A stretch of DNA of 64,000 nucleotides from Persicaria tinctoria (Eukaryota; Streptophyta; Magnoliopsida; Caryophyllales; Polygonaceae), in assembly GCA_037127255.1 (NCBI GenBank), contig JBANSL010000012.1:38245115-38309114 (forward strand), given 5' to 3'. The notes under the pieces are model-generated. The model was given only the letters and a program-made list of their open reading frames with translations. It was not told the DNA's origin and made no database searches. Shown here in pieces: positions 21,502-33,458 of the stretch. The position numbers and the translations under genes are program-made. Position 1 is the first letter of the stretch. Every line of letters starts with the position of its first letter.

Positions 21502-22551
21502 CTTGGCAGGTTGGCATGGTTACCATGTTCTGGAACAAAAAGGGCTAGTATGGGATCTATAGGAGACCAGCTGAAATCTATAACATTTTTAACTTTAATA
21601 GACTTTTTATCAATAAGAGAGAAAGTCTCTGAATCATAAACAGAACTAACATTCTTGCCAATTCTAGCAAAATATTTGTCACCCCTTCCACCAGCCCATT
21701 TGCAAAGAGAATTATATTGATCACAACAAGGCTACAAAATAACCGAATAACAGATAGAAAAATCTGAAAAGGTTATATAAGAAGATAGAATGATTACTTG
21801 AGCACGGGCCAAGAACCTCCAGTAACACCACTAGTGCCACCAACTGCAAAATTATCAGCACTTCCTTTGAAATCCCTCATTACTTTTCCAATCCTCACGT
21901 CAAAGATATTGAGCACGACCCTCTAACAAACAAAAATCATATCAAAGATGCTTATTAATCAAAAATGAAAAGGCTTGGCCTCTAGGGATTAACTCTTCTT
22001 TTATCGAATTAACATGAATATAATACTTACATGGGCATCCCTAGGGTTGCTGGGTTCATGGCTGTTGTAGGTAACCAAATATTTTCTTCAGGAGAGAAAT
22101 CAATCATTTTAACCTACAAGACATTAAAACAAAATCCATTTTCTCAACACATAAATTATTAAAGCAATGAAACTTAACAATATAAAAAACGTTGGTATAT
22201 ACACGAACCTGAGGATGAGCATACCACATTATGCGGTCAAATGCAGAGGCACCTCCCCATACAGCAGCACCCTGTCGGTGAACAGTGGCCAAATATGTCC
22301 CTAGAGGTGACCACTGGACATAACTCTCCGTCCAGAACTGCTCACAGACAAAAAAAAGACAAGAGAAAGAGCAAGTTAAAGAGAATCAGCATCTAAGAGT
22401 ATACTCGAGAATGTGATTCTGCACAGCAAGTGCCTACAAATTAAATCTGTGTCGAAACAAAGTTATAGGAAGTGTTCGGAAGAGAGAACCCATACAGGTC
22501 TTTTGTAAACAAGATCAGGCATCACATTCCATAGAACATCAGTGTTAGTTT
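21502..22551 (-). pseudogene. eIF3b fragment (translation initiation factor 3 subunit B), five internal exons
   Basis: Five minus-strand exons match plant eIF3b, the WD-repeat scaffold of the cytoplasmic eIF3 complex. They are 22551-22496 (TDVLWN...LVYKRP), 22337-22209 (FWTESYVQWSPLGTYLATVH, then RQGAAVWGGASAFDRIM), 22113-22031 (VKMIDFSPEE, then YLVTYNSHEPSNPRDAH in a shifted frame), 21922-21798 (RVVLNIFDVRIGKVMRDFKG) and 21699-21502 (WAGGRGDKYFARIGKNVSSV, then DFSWSPIDPILALFVPEHG). Introns have GT donors and mostly AG acceptors. Exon 3 has a one-base frameshift. The last exon's acceptor reads AA instead of AG. The N-terminal RRM part and the C-terminus are absent. This is a relic, not a working gene. 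Confidence 0.85.
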
Positions 22552-25500
22552 CTGCACGAAAAACAGGGATCATGCATTACATAGGGAAACGGAAGAGAGA
22601 GCACTAGTAGAAAAAATCCACATATAAAATCCTAAATGGAATGAAGAGTTTAACGTACTAAATGCACACATACTCTACCATAAGAAAATATTGCTTCTAT
22701 TGCAAGTGCATACAACTAGAGGTCATCTGTACAAATTCCGTGCAACATACACAATAAGCTATTCAACTTGTATAAATCAAACAGAAAAACTACCCATCAA
22801 TTTCCGCTTAAATTTCACTGAGTAGTGTTTTGGACGGGGATTAACTTACCTTACATTTGAACTACAATCACACACATCAAAATCAAATATACAAACTAAT
22901 GCGGGTAGTGTTTTGATTAAGCATCTTTGCAAAGATGCTTAATCAAATCATCATATATCTGATCTTGCGAAGAGAAAAGAATAATAATGCGGGTAATAGT
23001 AAAGGTGTTGTTATAAGGATGTTACCATGACTTGAATGACTCAGAACGAAACCGGATGGGACTGTGCCGTTCTCTGACCCTAGCAAAGACTCTAATTACT
23101 TCAAAGATAATGATCGTTCTGTTTACATACACATACAGAATAAGAATGCTCATTCGTTAATGCAACTTAACATGATACTACATAGCATGCTTAATAAGAT
23201 ATGCAAGCACCTAGTACATCATGCGCATATAAGCAGGGAAGGGTCTGATCAAATCTGAGTAAGCTCTGAAGAGACTTAGCTGGTTAGTAGAACAACAAAA
23301 GAGAACCCGACAAGCAGCACACACAATCAAACAATATCACCTAGAAGCATAGTGGAACACATATAAGTCTACATCTAACTATTCAAACACTCAAAGCATA
23401 CATCATTCAATAGGATAAGTAAACACATCGCAATTACTATTCCACCATACTCAACCATTCATCATATCACAACATTCCATAAGGCCTCATCATTCTCCAT
23501 ATTTCACTTAGCCACATCCGCATTCTCATAATATCATATCCGCATATACATCTCAACAGTTCATTATAATCCTAAGGTATAAATCATGCAAAAACATAAC
23601 TCTACTATCTCATCATATCATTAGTCATTCATACAGGCCATTAGTTCACACAATCATGCCATTAGTCAACCAATCACATCAACATGCTACTTAGTCACCG
23701 GCCATTTCAAGTTCCCGAGTTAGTCTCGAAAAACGTTTCGAAAATCGTGTTAATCATTTTAGGATCTCCGACCTTGAAACACTTGCGAAGTTCATTTTCC
23801 AAAATCCCAAGAAGTTGTTAGATAAGTCATTTCAATCCTCAAAATTGTTAAATACGAGTCGCGAAATCATTTGTCAAAACATCAAAAAACATGTCCGAAA
23901 CATTCAGCCAGGGGACATCTCGCCGCGGCGAAAAGGGCTCTCGCTACGCAAGATGTCCCAGCGAGCACCCCGTGAGAGGAGGGGTATTGCGGACGCGGAA
24001 GTCTCTCTTGCGCATACGAGGGCTTCGCGCCCGCGAGGGTCTCACAATCGCGAGAAGCCTCGCGCCCGCAAAACAAATGTCGCGGCCGCGAGTCTGGGGT
24101 TCCCCTTAGGGCATCCTAGAAGGGCTCTCTCACCACTGAGAGACTCATCCTCGTGGCCGTGAGTCAGAACCCTTAAGGCATGTTCCCAAATTTTCCCTAG
24201 GCTTCTAAAAACATGTTAGCACCATGATTGAATGTAAAATTTGAGGATTTGCAGGATTTCTCACCCAACTCTTCTCTTCTTCACTTTTCTTCTCCGGGGT
24301 GGCTTGAAGTGCGATTTTTGAGTCCGTTTCTTCTAGATCCTCTTGTTTGGTGAGCTGGGGAAGTTAGTAAAGGGTTAAAGGAACAAAATTTGGGGGCTTG
24401 GAGGTCAAATGAGAAAGGAATGAGCTTCTTACCCTCCTAGATTCGAAAATGAGCAAAGAATGCTCCGGGGCTTCAATCTTCCTTCTTCGGGCTGATGGAA
24501 GTCTTCAAATGGCTCCTTAGTCTTCAAATAGAGGTGGAAAGGTTGTTGTATGTTCTTGGTTATAAAAAGAATGGAAGAGTATGGGGTGTGTGTGCGTGGG
24601 GTGGGGGGGGGGGGGGGCTAGGGTTTTCGGCCGAGAGGTGAGAGGGAGGAGAAGGGTGGAGTTTTTGTGGTTTTTGTTGTGGTTGGAGGTGGTGGTAATG
24701 GATGGCTGAAGTGGTGGTGGGTGGTGGTTGGAGGTGGCGGTAATGGATGGCTGAAGTGCCCCCATGAGGTCCTCAGAATATCCTTGTCATGATCATAATA
24801 TTCCCAAATGGGTCGTAGAAAGGATGCAATATGGCCCCCTACCACATCCTAACTCCAGCTCCTTGGTCATATCATAACTTGAAAACGTCGTAACGTCACC
24901 ACTAGGTCTTAGCAAGCAACTATAGGTGCCCCCATAGATGCATGTATCCACTTCGCATGGCGACATAACGAAAACTCAAGTTTGGTTAGTTGCTTTAAAA
25001 ATTCCAAGTTAGCACTTTTGAAAACGTCGTTCCAACCTTATGCAAGCACATCTTTTGAGAAGTCATAACTAAAATGCATGTAAGAGGTGTGTGGAAGTGT
25101 CCCTGGGAGATGGAGATTTTCATTTATGACATTCTTTTGTTGCTTTGGGATTTTGTTTCAACCTCATACGAGCACATCTTTTGATAAGTCAATCTGGTTG
25201 CTGAAAAGGCGGTCCATCTGCGACATTCAATGGACGCGGTTAGATTAGTGTCTCATCCATAACTTCGTGTTCTCGTCTGAACGGACGCTCTTGAGTGGTG
25301 GTTCAGCAGGGCATAAGCTCATCCAAATTATCGCTATGTATAAAACAAAAGATATGAGAATAAAACTAAAGGCTATATAGCAGAAAAAGGAAGAAGCTCA
25401 AGGAGAAGAACAAATGACACTCTTCGATCTTTTTATCGTGATCATACGATTGGTGGCTATTGTCATCTTCATCCTCTTCGATCCTTGATCTCCCTGTTTC

Positions 25501-25900
25501 CTTATCGAAGAAGCTTTATACGAGCTTTAGCTACAGTGAGAAGTGAAATCGCCTCTCAATCACCCATTCACCCATACCATTTCCGTCTCTCTATATGGTT
25601 TCTTGTTAGGAGAAGCTTATAATGAGTTTGAGGTGCTTGTTATAGTTCCAGAAGTGAGCATAATAGTATCTCTTTTATTAAGCAAAATTCATCATTTCAT
25701 CTCATCGGAGAGAACCTTTTGAGAAGCTTCATCTTGATTCTGGAAGCTCATCAAGCTAGAGACATTGAGGGAGATGGGGGCTTCATCACTGGACCTTCCC
25801 ATATCAACTTCGTTTGGATTAGGCCCAATCTTAAGCTGTGATATTCGATGAGACTGGATTGAGGCCCAATCGAGCTCAACCACTATCCATTATTTGGGCA
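22552..25900. other. Unassigned repeat-like DNA
   Basis: No gene or clean LTR pair is recognised over 3.3 kb. It contains a GC-rich patch at about 23905-24110 (repeated CGCGxCCGCGAG-like words) set in AT-rich DNA, a poly-G run at about 24602-24617, and a twofold GGTGGTGG...GGTAATGGATGGCTGAAGTG repeat at about 24685-24760. A GCACATCTTTTGA(G/T)AAGTC motif occurs near 25045 and 25165. The frame at 23064-23258 begins PFSDPSKDSNYFKDNDRSV but has no family I recognise. The composition suggests decayed LTR sequence. Confidence 0.4.
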
Positions 25901-26220
25901 TTACACAATTTGAAGTACGTGGGAACAAAATAGAAACCACTTCTCATGATAAATTGACAACGAGATGCAAGTTAAACCGATAACGAAGCTTTAATTTGAA
26001 AACAACAAAAATAAAGCAGTACAAAATACTGTTAAAAAATTAAGATCCTAAAAAAATGGCTTAATTAAAAAAAAAATTGCTCACATCTTATGATAATCAT
26101 CACACACATATATGACGTACGGTAGTGAGTTATTGATAATAGGAAAGAAATAAGAAAAATACAAGTCTTAATTTAGGACTACAACTAGAGCTCTGCCAAA
26201 GTGAGGATCCTTAATTAATC

Positions 26221-27639
26221 CTAGTGCTTTCCGAGATCAGCCTTAAGTACGACAGGAGGGAGGAGCCACTCGGCACCATCAATGAAGTCGAGGTTAAGGA
26301 AGGGCTTGACGTCGGCGTCGGTAACCTTCTTGGTGCAAGGTAGGTCAATCCTCTTGTCAAGGATGGATCCTATCCCCTTGTTCTTATACTCTCCAAAGAA
26401 TGCAGTCCTGCAAATACATGTATACATATAGTAAGTAGAGTAGTTTGTTTGAATTGGAGCGGACGAGCGGTGCAAGGTTAAGTTTATATACTTCTCGTAG
26501 TCTGTGTCGAATGCATCAAACCATCCTTGAGGCTGGACTATGCCAGACAACTCGGAGTAAGCGAAGATGACTCTTGATCCAGCGTTGAATGTCCGGCCTA
26601 GCAAGGCTTTTACTGATGTTTCTCCCATCACCGTGCAATAAACAAAGACGAACCCCCCTCCGTTTGGGTCAGTGTTCTTCCTTGCTTGGGCAGTAATAAT
26701 GGAGGCTGGCAGGTTGGGAAGGAGATTGATCGTCGTGTTCTACATTTACATATACATTAATTAATGTTATATTAGTTGGGGTGTTTCGATTATATATATT
26801 TTATGATCCAAAGGGCCGGCCGGGGTACGTACCAGATAGATGGATCTTCCGTCACCAAAGATGACATCGTTACCGCCTTCGATCAAGCAATCCTTGAAGA
26901 AATGCTTGCCGGTGTCATCAAGAAGGGTGTTTACTTTGGAGCTCATAATCACATTGTAGAATGTCGCATAGTTGCCTGTTACCCTTACAGCAACGGGGTG
27001 TTGGCCTTCCTTTTTGGGGGCATTATTCTGCGTACGTGCAGTAGACATATATATATATATGGAATTGATGTATACTAAATAAATAAAAACAAGGCTCAGC
27101 TCAGCTTAGCTCATCTAGTAATAGTAATAGTTGCAACGTGTTGTAGTATATAGTACGTAGATCGAGTAGGGTTTGATGGTTATAGCACATACGATGATTA
27201 CGACGTTAATGGCATTGAAGTAGTCACCCTCAACGCTAAGAACAGGGGTATCGGTCATTTCGTACTTGGGTACGTCAGCGTCAAAAGTAATGGTTGCCCT
27301 CTGCTTAGGGCACGCATACAAGGTAATGTAAGGCCTGTATTTATCAATCTTCACCTGCTCCTTGTACACCCCTGGACCAATGTCTATGATCACTCGGTTG
27401 TCGTTTCCTTTTTCCTCAACAGCGTTCACTGCCTCCATCACCGTCTTGAACTTTCCAGTTCCGTCCTTCCTCACCCTGATAATCTCCATTTTGTCCTCCG
27501 CAGTAACTAGGTCGGGCTCAACATCAGGGCGATCCCTACACAATTCAAGGAATTAATCATATCCAATCCAATCAAAGATATATATATTTTCTAGCTAGGT
27601 TTATATAATTAAACAAAAAAAAAAAGTATAGGCCGGTAT

Positions 27640-27688
<49 letters not shown>

Positions 27689-27937
27689 ATTAGGATCGAG
27701 CACTAACCTAACGGGCAAAGCAACCTTGTGAAACCAAAGGTCAACTTCAGATGGATTTGTAGGAATCTCGTGTTTCACAGGATTAGCTCCAGGACCGGCT
27801 TTGCCTGCTGAGACGTCCTCAGCTGAGGTTACCATTTGGGACTTCACTGCTGCGCTCCATACCGTAGGCAGGACGACCAGGGCAACTGTGAACACAATGC
27901 CATAAAGGCTACGGGGATCATGGTTTTCCCTTCCCAT
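26221..27937 (-). CDS. Pectin methylesterase-like protein, five exons, catalytic residues replaced
   Basis: The minus-strand exons are 27937-27708, 27535-27193, 27027-26833, 26739-26492 and 26407-26221. All junctions are GT-AG with matching phases, giving 1203 bases and 400 residues with no break. Residues about 11-30 form a hydrophobic signal peptide, so the protein is probably secreted to the cell wall. Family landmarks are GPGVYKE (130-136), the fold around TLYACPKQRATITFDA, and a C-terminal FFGEYK and EWLLPP. Overall it resembles the pollen PPME1/QRT1-type, without a pro-domain. Pectinesterases need two Asp, an Arg and supporting Gln. QAVALR reads HPVAVR (201-206), QDTL reads VNTL (223-226), VDFIFG reads NDVIFG with Asp245 kept, and LGRPW reads LGRTF (303-307) with Arg305 kept. 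De-esterification is therefore doubtful. Confidence 0.85.
27644..27685. repeat. (AT)n microsatellite in intron 1 of the pectin methylesterase gene
   Basis: An uninterrupted AT run of about 42 bases lies between exon 1 and exon 2. It is a likely polymorphic marker. Confidence 0.95.
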
Positions 27938-28050
27938 TACTATTTCTTCTTATGTTTTCTTTTTACTCTTTTTTTTTCCTTTTTTTTTTATAAAAAATTT
28001 TATGGGGTTTTGATTTTGTGTGTTTTAGGATGAAAACTTTCATGCTATTA

Positions 28051-28058
28051 TTTATATA
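28051..28058 (-). promoter_or_regulatory. TATA box of the pectin methylesterase gene
   Basis: The minus strand reads TATATAAA about 114 bases upstream of the ATG at 27937, a suitable distance for a plant core promoter with a short 5' UTR. The DNA between is pyrimidine-rich on the plus strand. Confidence 0.6.
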
Positions 28059-28083
28059 AGGGAGATTGGACAAATGTAGAATG

Positions 28084-28204
28084 AAAAATTGTGGTTTGGA
28101 GTTCATTTCGCCATGCCTTGAATGTTTCACAACAATATATTACCTGGTTGGTTTTGCTTAAAACTTTCTCAAACAAACGCGAGTTAATAGGAATTTCAAA
28201 TGCA
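28084..28204. repeat. Promoter-proximal segment duplicated at 55792-55908
   Basis: This segment, just upstream of the pectin methylesterase TATA box, contains GAGTTCATTTCGCCATGCCT. A diverged copy in the same orientation contains TAGTTCATTTCGGCATGTCT about 27.7 kb away. The two align over about 120 bases with scattered substitutions. Confidence 0.75.
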
Positions 28205-28412
28205 GGGTTTTACTTCAGGACCAATTTTTTGGAAACATTCGTTTTCCTTCCTTTTATCAGAAAATGTCAATTGCTTGAATATATAGGAAACAATAAAAAA
28301 GAAAATGTCAATTGTCCATCTCAAATTAATCAATGCTACTAATGTCGATTTGGTATTTTTCTCCTAAAAAATTTCAATAAAATTATTACAATTACTGTGT
28401 ATAATTTATTCC

Positions 28413-30020
28413 TAACGGTCCGAAGGTTCCAGTGAAAGACGGACCAAATGGAACCAAAGTCACGAAGACCGAGGCTGAATTCATCCAAGCGGATCTTGAA
28501 CTCATCTCCAAGAACTACAAGGCCATTAACTTACTATATTGTGGTCTAAAGAGATTTGGGATGGACAAGCTGGTTGTCATCTACGAAGAAACCAGTCAAG
28601 TGAAGGATACCAAGATCAGCATTTTCCTTTGAAAGTATGAACTCTTCAAAATGAAGCCAAATGAGTTTATCAAGGCTATGTTCACACGGTTCACGGAAAT
28701 CACAAACAACCTTGACTCTCTCGGCAAGACCTTTGAGAATGTTGAGAAAGTGAGGAAGATATTGAGGTGCCTCCCAGAAGACAAATGGGGTCCGAAAGTG
28801 ACAACCATAGAAGAAGCCCAGAATCTCACCACTCAACCCCTTGATGACTTGCTTGGGAAGCTGATTACACATGAGATGATTCTCAATGAAGACGATGGAG
28901 AACTTCCAACAAGCACTAAGAACTTGGCACTTGAGTCTAAGAAGGATGAGCCCAAAGATGCGTCTGATTCTGAAGACGAGGATGATCCCTTTGCTCTCAT
29001 TAAAAGGGGTCTCTCTCGAATCCTCAAAATGAAGAAGCAATTCAACAACAAGGATGGATCAGAGTCTTCTAAAATTCGAGGTAAGTCTCAATACAACAAA
29101 TATGACAAGAAGACTAAACCTTTGTCTTGTTTTGAATGTGGCGAAACAGATCATCTTGTGAAAGACCGCCCTCAAAAGACGAAGAGCCAGTTCAAGAAAG
29201 GTGATAGATGGAAAAAGAAAGCCATGATAGCAACTTGGAGCGATTTTGACACAGACTCCGATGATGAGAAGGCCAATGTCTGTCTCATGGCCTCAGGAGA
29301 TGAATCCCACGATGAGCAACTTGAGGTAACTGTAAGAGAGCTTATGGCAAGTCCAGAAGAGGCACTATCGGAATTCCTTTATAATATGATCGCCAATGAA
29401 GAGAAACTTATTGCCCAAACGAACACTCTTATTAAGAAAACTGTGGACTAGGAGGAAAGAACTATATGGAGGATTTGTCTATGAGGGTCAAAAGTCTTGA
29501 CACTTCTTACTCAGGTCTTGACATTAAAGTCAAGACTCTTGACTCAGAGAAATCTGAACTCAAGCAAGATCTCTCTTCTCTAAGAAATGAACATCATGAC
29601 TTAGAGAACGAGAAGATCTCCCTGAATAAGAAGATTCAATACCAACAGACAACCCTCATAAGTTTTACCAAGTCCAAAGGCACTATTGATAGGATGTTGG
29701 GTGAGCAACAAAGTTCTCTAAACAAAAGTGGTATTGGTTACAATACAAGGTTTTTAAAGAAGCAGCACATTACCACTTTTGTAAAGGCAAAAGGAAGTAG
29801 AACCTCTCCTATATGTCACTGTTGTGCGAGAAAGGGACATGTAAAAGAGACCTGCCCCTATAGAAGAAATGATCCACATATCATTCGCAATACATTTCCT
29901 GTTCACTTGAGAAAAGAACGGATAACGCAAGTTTGGGTCCCCGAAGGCACTATTTTACCAAATATGTTTTATCCCAATAATGGAACTAAATTTGCTTATT
30001 GGTCTAGCCACAAAGGTTGA
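28413..30020 (+). pseudogene. gag: Gag of element E, truncated and broken
   Basis: Homologous to the gag of element D, but it lacks the first ~55 residues and an internal segment near 28550. The nucleocapsid knuckle reads CFECGETDHLVKDRP: the last Cys of CX2CX4HX4C is Arg, whereas D has CFECGETYHLVKDCP. In-frame stops occur at 28630 (TGA for CGA) and 29449 (TAG for CAG). A coiled-coil-like segment (29466-29700) and a second Cys/His cluster, CHCCARKGHVKETCP (29815-29860), follow, as in Sirevirus gags. It is followed by protease. Confidence 0.8.
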
Positions 30021-30044
30021 TTTTTGTCTTGCAGGAGATCACCA

Positions 30045-31880
30045 AGGTGAAAGAGCAAAAATGCATTATTGATAGTGGATGCTCGAGACATATGAGTGGG
30101 AAGAGGTCTCTCTTCTATGATCTAAAGAAGTAATCTACTGGAACAATCACTCTTGGTGACAAAAGGAAAGTGTGACATTGTTGGTATTGGTAGTGTTGGG
30201 AGTGATCCTAACCATAGCATTAAAAATGTCTATCTTGTTAATGGTTTGAAATATAATTTGCTTAGTGTTTCTCAACTATGTGATAGTGGTAATAATGTTG
30301 GATTTAACAAGAAAAGATGTCTAGTGCGCAGAGAAGATACAGATGAATTAGTTCTAACTGCCTATCGCTATAACAACATCTATGTTGTGAATGCTGAGCA
30401 AGTAGCACAAGGAAGCTTATCCTATCTAAATGCTTTGATAGACGATCCAAAGCTTTGGCACAGGAGACTCGGTCATGTAAGCCCACATACACTACAGAAG
30501 CTTGTGTCCAATGGGCTTGTAAGAGGACTACCTGAGATGGACTTCAAAGGTATTGATATGTGCAAAGCATGCACACGAGGTAAACAAATACGTATCTCTT
30601 TTAAACCCAAAAAGGTTGTAAGTACTTCTAAACCCCTTGAACTTTTACATATGGATTTATGTGGTCCTATGCGAGTCAAATCCTCCAATGGTAAAAAGTA
30701 TATGCTTGTTGTTGTTGATGATTTTTCGAGATATACTTGGGTTGCATTTTTAAAAGAAAAATCAGAGGCCTTGTTTGAGTTTTCAAAACTTTGTAAGGAG
30801 TTGCAAACTTTAAGAAAGGAGCCCATAGTGTCAATTCGAAGTGATCATGGCAGGGAGTTTGATCAACTTCAGTTTGATTTGTTTTGTGCTAAATATGGCA
30901 TCTCCCATAATTTTTTTGCTCCTAGGACACCTCAACAAAATGGGGTTGTGGAACGAAAGAACCGCACCCTAGAGGACATGGCCGAGACTATGCTTTTAGA
31001 AAATGCATTACCTAAAACCTATTGGGCTGAATCTGTTAACACATCTAACTATATTTTGAATCGTTGTCTTATTCGTTCCATCTTGAAGAAAACTCCTTAT
31101 GAACTTTTCAAAGGCCGTAAACCCCTTATATCTTATTTTAAACCCTTTGGCTGTACTTGTTTTGTTCATAACAATGGAAAAGATAACCTTGGGAAATTTG
31201 ATGCGCGTAGTGATGAAGGTATGTTTCTTGGCTACTCCACAAGTAGCAAAGCATATAGAATCTTCAACAAAAGGACCAAGTTGGTTGAGGAAAGTATACA
31301 TGTTATATTTGATGAATGCAATGACGGTTCTTTAAGTGAAAGTGTTGCAGATCTAGATCTTACCAGCCATACACAAAATGAGGATGGTGATGATATTGCT
31401 ACTAAGAACACAGAGAAAAGGAAGATGCGGGATCAGATTCTTAACACTGAAGAATTGACCCAAGATGTTGAAGCTCCGTCCAAAGCCCTTGGCGACCAAT
31501 CCAAAAGTGTTGAGACTTTAGAAACTGCTGTAACTGAGCCTAACAGATCCACGGAGTCGGATGTACCACAAATCAATCGTGTTGATGTGACGAACCAAGG
31601 AGCTGATACTAGCAAGAGAAAGTTCAAATACTCCTCATCACACTCATTAAAGGATATCATCTCTGACCCTACATCTAGTGTTCAAACTCGTTCTAAACTT
31701 AAAGATCTCTTTGCTTTTCACGCGTTTGTTTCTCTTATAGAACCAAAGAAGGAAGATGAGGCCCTTCAAGAGCCAGACTGGATCATTGCTATGCAAAGTG
31801 AGCTTAACGAATTTGAAAGGAACAAAGTCTGGACCTTGAAGCCTAGGCCAAAACATCAATCAGTCATTGACACACGTTGA
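30045..31880 (+). pseudogene. pol: Protease and integrase of element E
   Basis: The protease active site IIDSGCSRHMSG is near 30070-30105, in a frame broken before 30153. The long frame 30153-31880 holds the GAG-pre-integrase zinc finger (LWHRRLGHVSPHTLQKLV, CKACTRGKQ). It also holds the integrase core with all three catalytic acids: LHMDLCGPMRV, IRSDHGREFDQ and [38 protein letters not shown] and a variable acidic linker follow. The frame ends at a TGA (31878) where element D has TGG, just before RT. Copia-type order, integrase before RT, is clear. Confidence 0.85.
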
Positions 31881-33275
31881 GTATTTCGGAACAAGCTAGA
31901 TGAGAATGGTATGATCGTGAGGAGCAAAGCAAGGCTTGTTGCTTAAGGCTACAATCAAGAGGAAGGTATTGACTATGAGGAGACTTTTGCTCCCGTAGCC
32001 AGGCTTGAAGCCATTCGCATATTATTAGCATTTGCATCTTTTATGGGTATAAAATTATATCAAATGGATGTCAAGTGTGCTTTTCTTAATTGTTTCTTAG
32101 AGGAAGAAGTCTATGTGGCTCAACCCCCAGGTTTTGAAAGTTCGGAATTTCCTAATAATGTTTACAAACTAAACAAAGCGTTATATGGTTTGAAACAAGC
32201 CCCAAGAGCTTGGTATGAGCGCCCGTCAAAATATCTTTTAGAAAATAATTTTAAACGGGGGTTGATCGATAAGACTCTTTTTATCAAGACCAAGGGAAAG
32301 GACGTTTTGGTTATTCAAATATATGTTGATGATATATTGTTTGGGGCTACTAACACATCTTTGTGAAAGGAATTTTCTGACATTATGTGCAGTGAATTTG
32401 AGATGAGCTTGATGGGTGAACTCAACTTCTTTTTGGGATTACAAGTTCATCAATCTAAGAAAGGGATCTTTGTCAAGCAAAGCAAGTACACTAAGGATAT
32501 CTTGAAGAAGTTCAAGATGGATCAATCCAAAGCAACCAAGACACCCATGAGCTCAACCTTATCTCCAGATCAAGAGAAGACCGGGAAGAATGTCAATCAA
32601 AAGGAGTATCGAGGGATGATTGGATCTTTATTATATCTTACTGCTAGTAGACTTGACATCATGTTTAGTGTTTGCATGTGTGGTAGGTTTCAAGAAGACC
32701 CTAAAGAATCTCACCTCGTGGTTGTGAAGAGGATCTTTCGATATCTAAATGGCACTAAGGAGCTTGGCTTGTGGTATCCAAAACAAAGAGATTTTACACT
32801 AATTGGGTATTCTGATGCAGACTTTGCAGGCTATAATGTACATAGGAAGAGCACGTCATGATGTTGCCAATTCTTAGGAACATCCTTCATTAGTTGGCAC
32901 TCAAAGAAACAAAACTCAGTTGCTTTATCCACTGCCGAAGCCGAATACATAGCAGCTGAAGCATGTTGCTCCCACATCCTTTGGATAATTCAACAAATGA
33001 GAGATCTTGGCATCAATCTCAAAGGCATTCCCATTAAGTGTGACAATACAAGTGCTATCTCCATTACAAAGAATCCTGTTCAGCATTCAAGGACCAAACA
33101 TATTGATGTAAGACATCATTTCATTAGAGACCATGTCGAAAAAGGTGATGTGTCCATTTCTTTTATTTCAACTGATTATCAATGGGCTGACTTTTTTACT
33201 ATGCCTTTGGAAGAGGACAGGTTCACCTTCATTAGACGTGAGATCGGAATGCTTAACAGGGATGCACTTTCGTAG
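31881..33275 (+). pseudogene. pol: Reverse transcriptase and RNase H of element E
   Basis: Fragments between stops give copia [54 protein letters not shown] and the catalytic [11 protein letters not shown]. Then come ELNFFLGLQVHQSKKGIFVK and the RNase H/C-terminal block (IGYSDADFAGY, STAEAEYIAAEACC, HSRTKHIDVRHHFIRDHVE, ending NRDALS at 33275). Stops at 31944 (TAA for CAA), 32364 and 32859 inactivate it. The catalytic DD is retained. Confidence 0.85.
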
Positions 33276-33458
33276 GGGGTTTTTTCCCTTTACGAAAGAA
33301 AGCTTCTACTCAATGTCAAGACCTTTGAGATTCATGTTAAAGTTTGTGAACTGAATGGTAGAGCACATATATCGGATCATATATAAGGTTAATACCTTAT
33401 TACATATTTGATCAAATATAGTTTTTATGACTTTTAACCTTCTTTATGAATTACAAAT

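Noticed and set aside
23064..23258. Frame reading PFSDPSKDSNYFKDNDRSV
   Set aside because: It looked like a possible exon but I could not match it to eIF3b or any other family, and no splice partners were found.
24517..24845. Pro/His/Thr-rich minus-strand frames
   Set aside because: Low-complexity translation of GGT/GTGG repeats and a poly-G tract.
27836..28033. Plus-strand frame over exon 1 of the pectin methylesterase gene
   Set aside because: Antisense shadow of the signal-peptide exon and 5' UTR.
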